This document shows positions 62,729 through 64,000 of a DNA stretch of 64,000 bases, in pieces (positions within the stretch are counted from its first letter, which is position 1; the number at the start of each line of letters is the position of its first letter). A program made the position numbers and the translations under genes. The notes below the pieces were generated by a model that searched no databases, was not told the origin of the DNA, and saw nothing but the letters and a program-made list of their open reading frames with translations. Origin of the DNA: Gemmataceae bacterium (GTDB lineage Bacteria; Planctomycetota; Planctomycetia; Gemmatales; Gemmataceae); the NCBI GenBank assembly GCA_019636445.1, contig JAHBXO010000020.1:24407-88406 (forward strand), given 5' to 3'.

Positions 62729-63216
62729 CGTTCGACCCGACCCACTATGGCCCAGCCGTGGCCGCGATCCTTGGCGATGGTTCCCGACTCGCGGACCTCG
62801 GCCCCGGCACGCCGAACGAAGCGATGCGCCCGAAGCTCACCGCCCTCACCGGCTTGCCTCCCGCTTGCATGGCCGGCCTCTGGCTTTACCACGATTTCCT
62901 TGACGAATCCCATTCCATCAGCCAGGACATCCACACGCCGACTGGCAGCTTCTGGCACGCGATCATGCACCGCCGCGAACCAGACGCCTGGAACAGCAAG
63001 TACTGGTTCCACCAATTGGGCAGTCACGCTTCCCTCGAACTGCTCCGTACAGAATGCGCCGTGATCGGGTACAAGTTCACGAATGCCAGTGCATTCGTGG
63101 ACCTTTGCGAGCGAGTCCGAGGCACCGGTACCGCCGATGAGAAACTCGCCCGAATGGTTCAAGCACTCGAATGGCGAATACTCTTCGAATACAGTTTTCG
63201 AAGCACTGACGAGTAG
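62725..63216 (+). CDS. Small conserved planctomycete protein of unknown function
   Basis: The 163-residue product begins at GTG 62725, overlapping the DUF1501 stop (GTGA). It has no signal peptide. Segments such as LADLGPGTPNEAMRPKL, AGLWLYHDFLDESHSISQDIHTPTGSF and WHAIMHRREPDAWNSKYWF, with FVDLCERVRGTGTADEKL and EWRILFEYSF near the end, read like a soluble protein rich in conserved His/Asp that I have seen only as an uncharacterised planctomycete family. The ending matches the expected full length, so it is probably intact, though its last codons run directly into a kinase remnant. Function unknown. Confidence 0.7.
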   Translation: MTFDPTHYGPAVAAILGDGSRLADLGPGTPNEAMRPKLTALTGLPPACMAGLWLYHDFLDESHSISQDIHTPTGSFWHAIMHRREPDAWNSKYWFHQLGSHASLELLRTECAVIGYKFTNASAFVDLCERVRGTGTADEKLARMVQALEWRILFEYSFRSTDE

Positions 63217-63764
63217 GCCACCGTTCCGAGCCGCTTCCACTGTGGCTGTCCTTCGGCGCGTGGCGGACGAGACGCCGTGGCCAATCCGAGAGATCCTCCC
63301 GACGGTGCCGGACTGGCTATGTGCGGTGATCGCGAAGTTGCACGCCAAGCGCTCCGAGGACCGGTTCCAGTCGGCCCGGGAGGTCGCCGACGTTCTCGCC
63401 CGGTGCGAGGCGAGCCTCCGGGCCGGCAACCACCTCGCACTCCCTCCTGATCTCACCCAGTCGCCAGCAGGGCAGGAACAGATCTCCGCCCCGCGCCGCA
63501 GACGTCGGTACTCCGTACTGGTGGTATTCCTGTTGCTGGGATCGGCGGCACTCGGTGGGCGCTACGGTCCCAAAACACTTCGAAGCCGTAGGAGGTGGAA
63601 TTACTGCCCGCTCTCTCGGCGGTTTCGAAGGCCCCGCCTGCCGAGGCTGTGCCACTGACAAAGCCCACACGGATCGTCAGGACGCAGGCAGATTACGATG
63701 AGATCGCCACCGGCCGGTGGATCGACCTGCTGCCCGGTCTGGGTGAGTTTGACGCATTGGTTAA
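63205..63764 (+). pseudogene. Ser/Thr kinase C-terminal remnant, frameshifted and interrupted by an IS
   Basis: In one frame the sequence gives SRPPFRAASTVAVLRRVADE, then PIREILPTVPDWLCAVIAKLHAK and DRFQSAREVADVLARCEASL, matching the last lobe of planctomycete Ser/Thr kinases (normally TGRPPFRA... near the end of the domain). A membrane-like stretch RYSVLVVFLLLGSAALGG follows. Homologous reading then moves to another frame after about 63560-63595: KPTRIVRTQADYDEIATGRW. The N-terminal three-quarters of the kinase is missing; the left junction is at about 63205-63214, right at the stop of the preceding gene. The right end is cut by an IS at TTAA 63761-63764. It is not a working gene. Confidence 0.75.
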
Positions 63765-64000
63765 CCCGCATATTTCACACAGTCTGAGCGGGTAAGAATA
63801 GCGCGACGGCTCAAGTGTTGGTTCAAGGGGAGGTTACCACACCCAACCCTGTTCCCACGCCGGAGCCGTCACAATGACAGAGTGTACTACAACCCCACTC
63901 CCGTTTGCCAGCCTCGGCCGACGCGAAATCCACGCCGACTTCTCCGCCGGACAAATCACCTCCGACGCCGACGCCCTCCTCCTCCGCGAGGCCGACCAAA
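63765..64000 (+). mobile_element. IS1380-family insertion sequence, left part (runs off window)
   Basis: The element starts with CCCGCATATTTCACACAG directly after TTAA (63761-63764), and the transposase gene begins 109 bp further on. Its right end and target duplication lie outside the window. Confidence 0.75.
63874..64000 (+). CDS. IS1380 family transposase, N-terminal fragment
   Basis: The first 42 codons are in the window. They read MTECTTTPLPFASLG, then RREIHADFSAGQITSDADALLLREADQ; the pattern LGRRE-x3-DFS-G-x-ITSDA-ALLLRE-D is the N-terminal signature of IS1380 transposases. The DDE core lies beyond the edge. The ATG at 63874 is the first in frame after the IS end. Confidence 0.85.
   Translation, partial: MTECTTTPLPFASLGRREIHADFSAGQITSDADALLLREADQ

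Overview
The window reads as chromosomal DNA from a planctomycete of the Gemmata group. Lineage signs seen directly: two proteins open with the Gemmata-type TIGR02996 repeat-companion domain (40485-42353). There are three DUF1501 proteins and two DUF1549/DUF1553 cytochrome-type proteins. A PVC-type heme-binding protein (5370-8054), planctomycete-style Ser/Thr kinases, and a giant secreted protein with the N-terminal LEDRSTPA motif (16885-22644) complete the picture. Coding DNA is GC-rich and dense, with long spurious antisense frames. I saw no rRNA, tRNA or CRISPR array.

Layout. 1-5.2 kb: a Uma2-type nuclease (cut by the left edge), a sigma-like protein with an odd hydrophobic N-terminus, a HEAT-repeat protein and a large zinc-ribbon Ser/Thr kinase with repeated TGAF motifs. 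5.3-13.8 kb: heme-binding dehydrogenase-like protein, double RidA-fold protein, xylonate-type sugar-acid dehydratase, mutarotase and a mandelate-racemase-family enzyme, which suggests oxidative sugar catabolism. 13.8-14.9 kb: a lower-GC two-gene island (winged-helix-like protein plus TIR protein), the best candidate for a defence system. 14.9-24.6 kb: methyltransferase, Cys/Pro-rich secreted protein, the 1919-residue surface protein, recA with a LexA-like box, and a small membrane protein. 24.8-35.3 kb: FAD oxidoreductase, zinc-ribbon/propeller protein, polytopic membrane protein, HEAT lipoprotein, phosphodiesterase, Tat-type protein and a molybdopterin oxidoreductase. 35.5-39.8 kb: two tandem paralogous Ser/Thr kinases, the second with an extracytoplasmic beta-helix-like region.

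39.8-46.5 kb: an overlapping argC operon carrying the TIGR02996 proteins, amidase plus RluA pseudouridine synthase, and a MoxR ATPase. 46.5-62.7 kb: Gfo/Idh/MocA oxidoreductase, two DUF1553/DUF1501 gene pairs, an ArnT-like glycosyltransferase next to a heptose epimerase (hldD), an SDR, a UbiA prenyltransferase and a third DUF1501 gene. 63.2-64 kb: a frameshifted Ser/Thr-kinase remnant interrupted at TTAA by an IS1380-type element whose transposase runs off the right edge.

Two architectural themes stand out. First, most convergent gene pairs nearly touch or overlap (gaps from -14 to +6 bp), while the few real gaps hold long palindromic hairpins that look like dispersed repeats or terminators. 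Second, several operons use ATGA/GTGA 4-bp overlaps. All functional calls come from reading motifs in the translated sequence; no database search was run.
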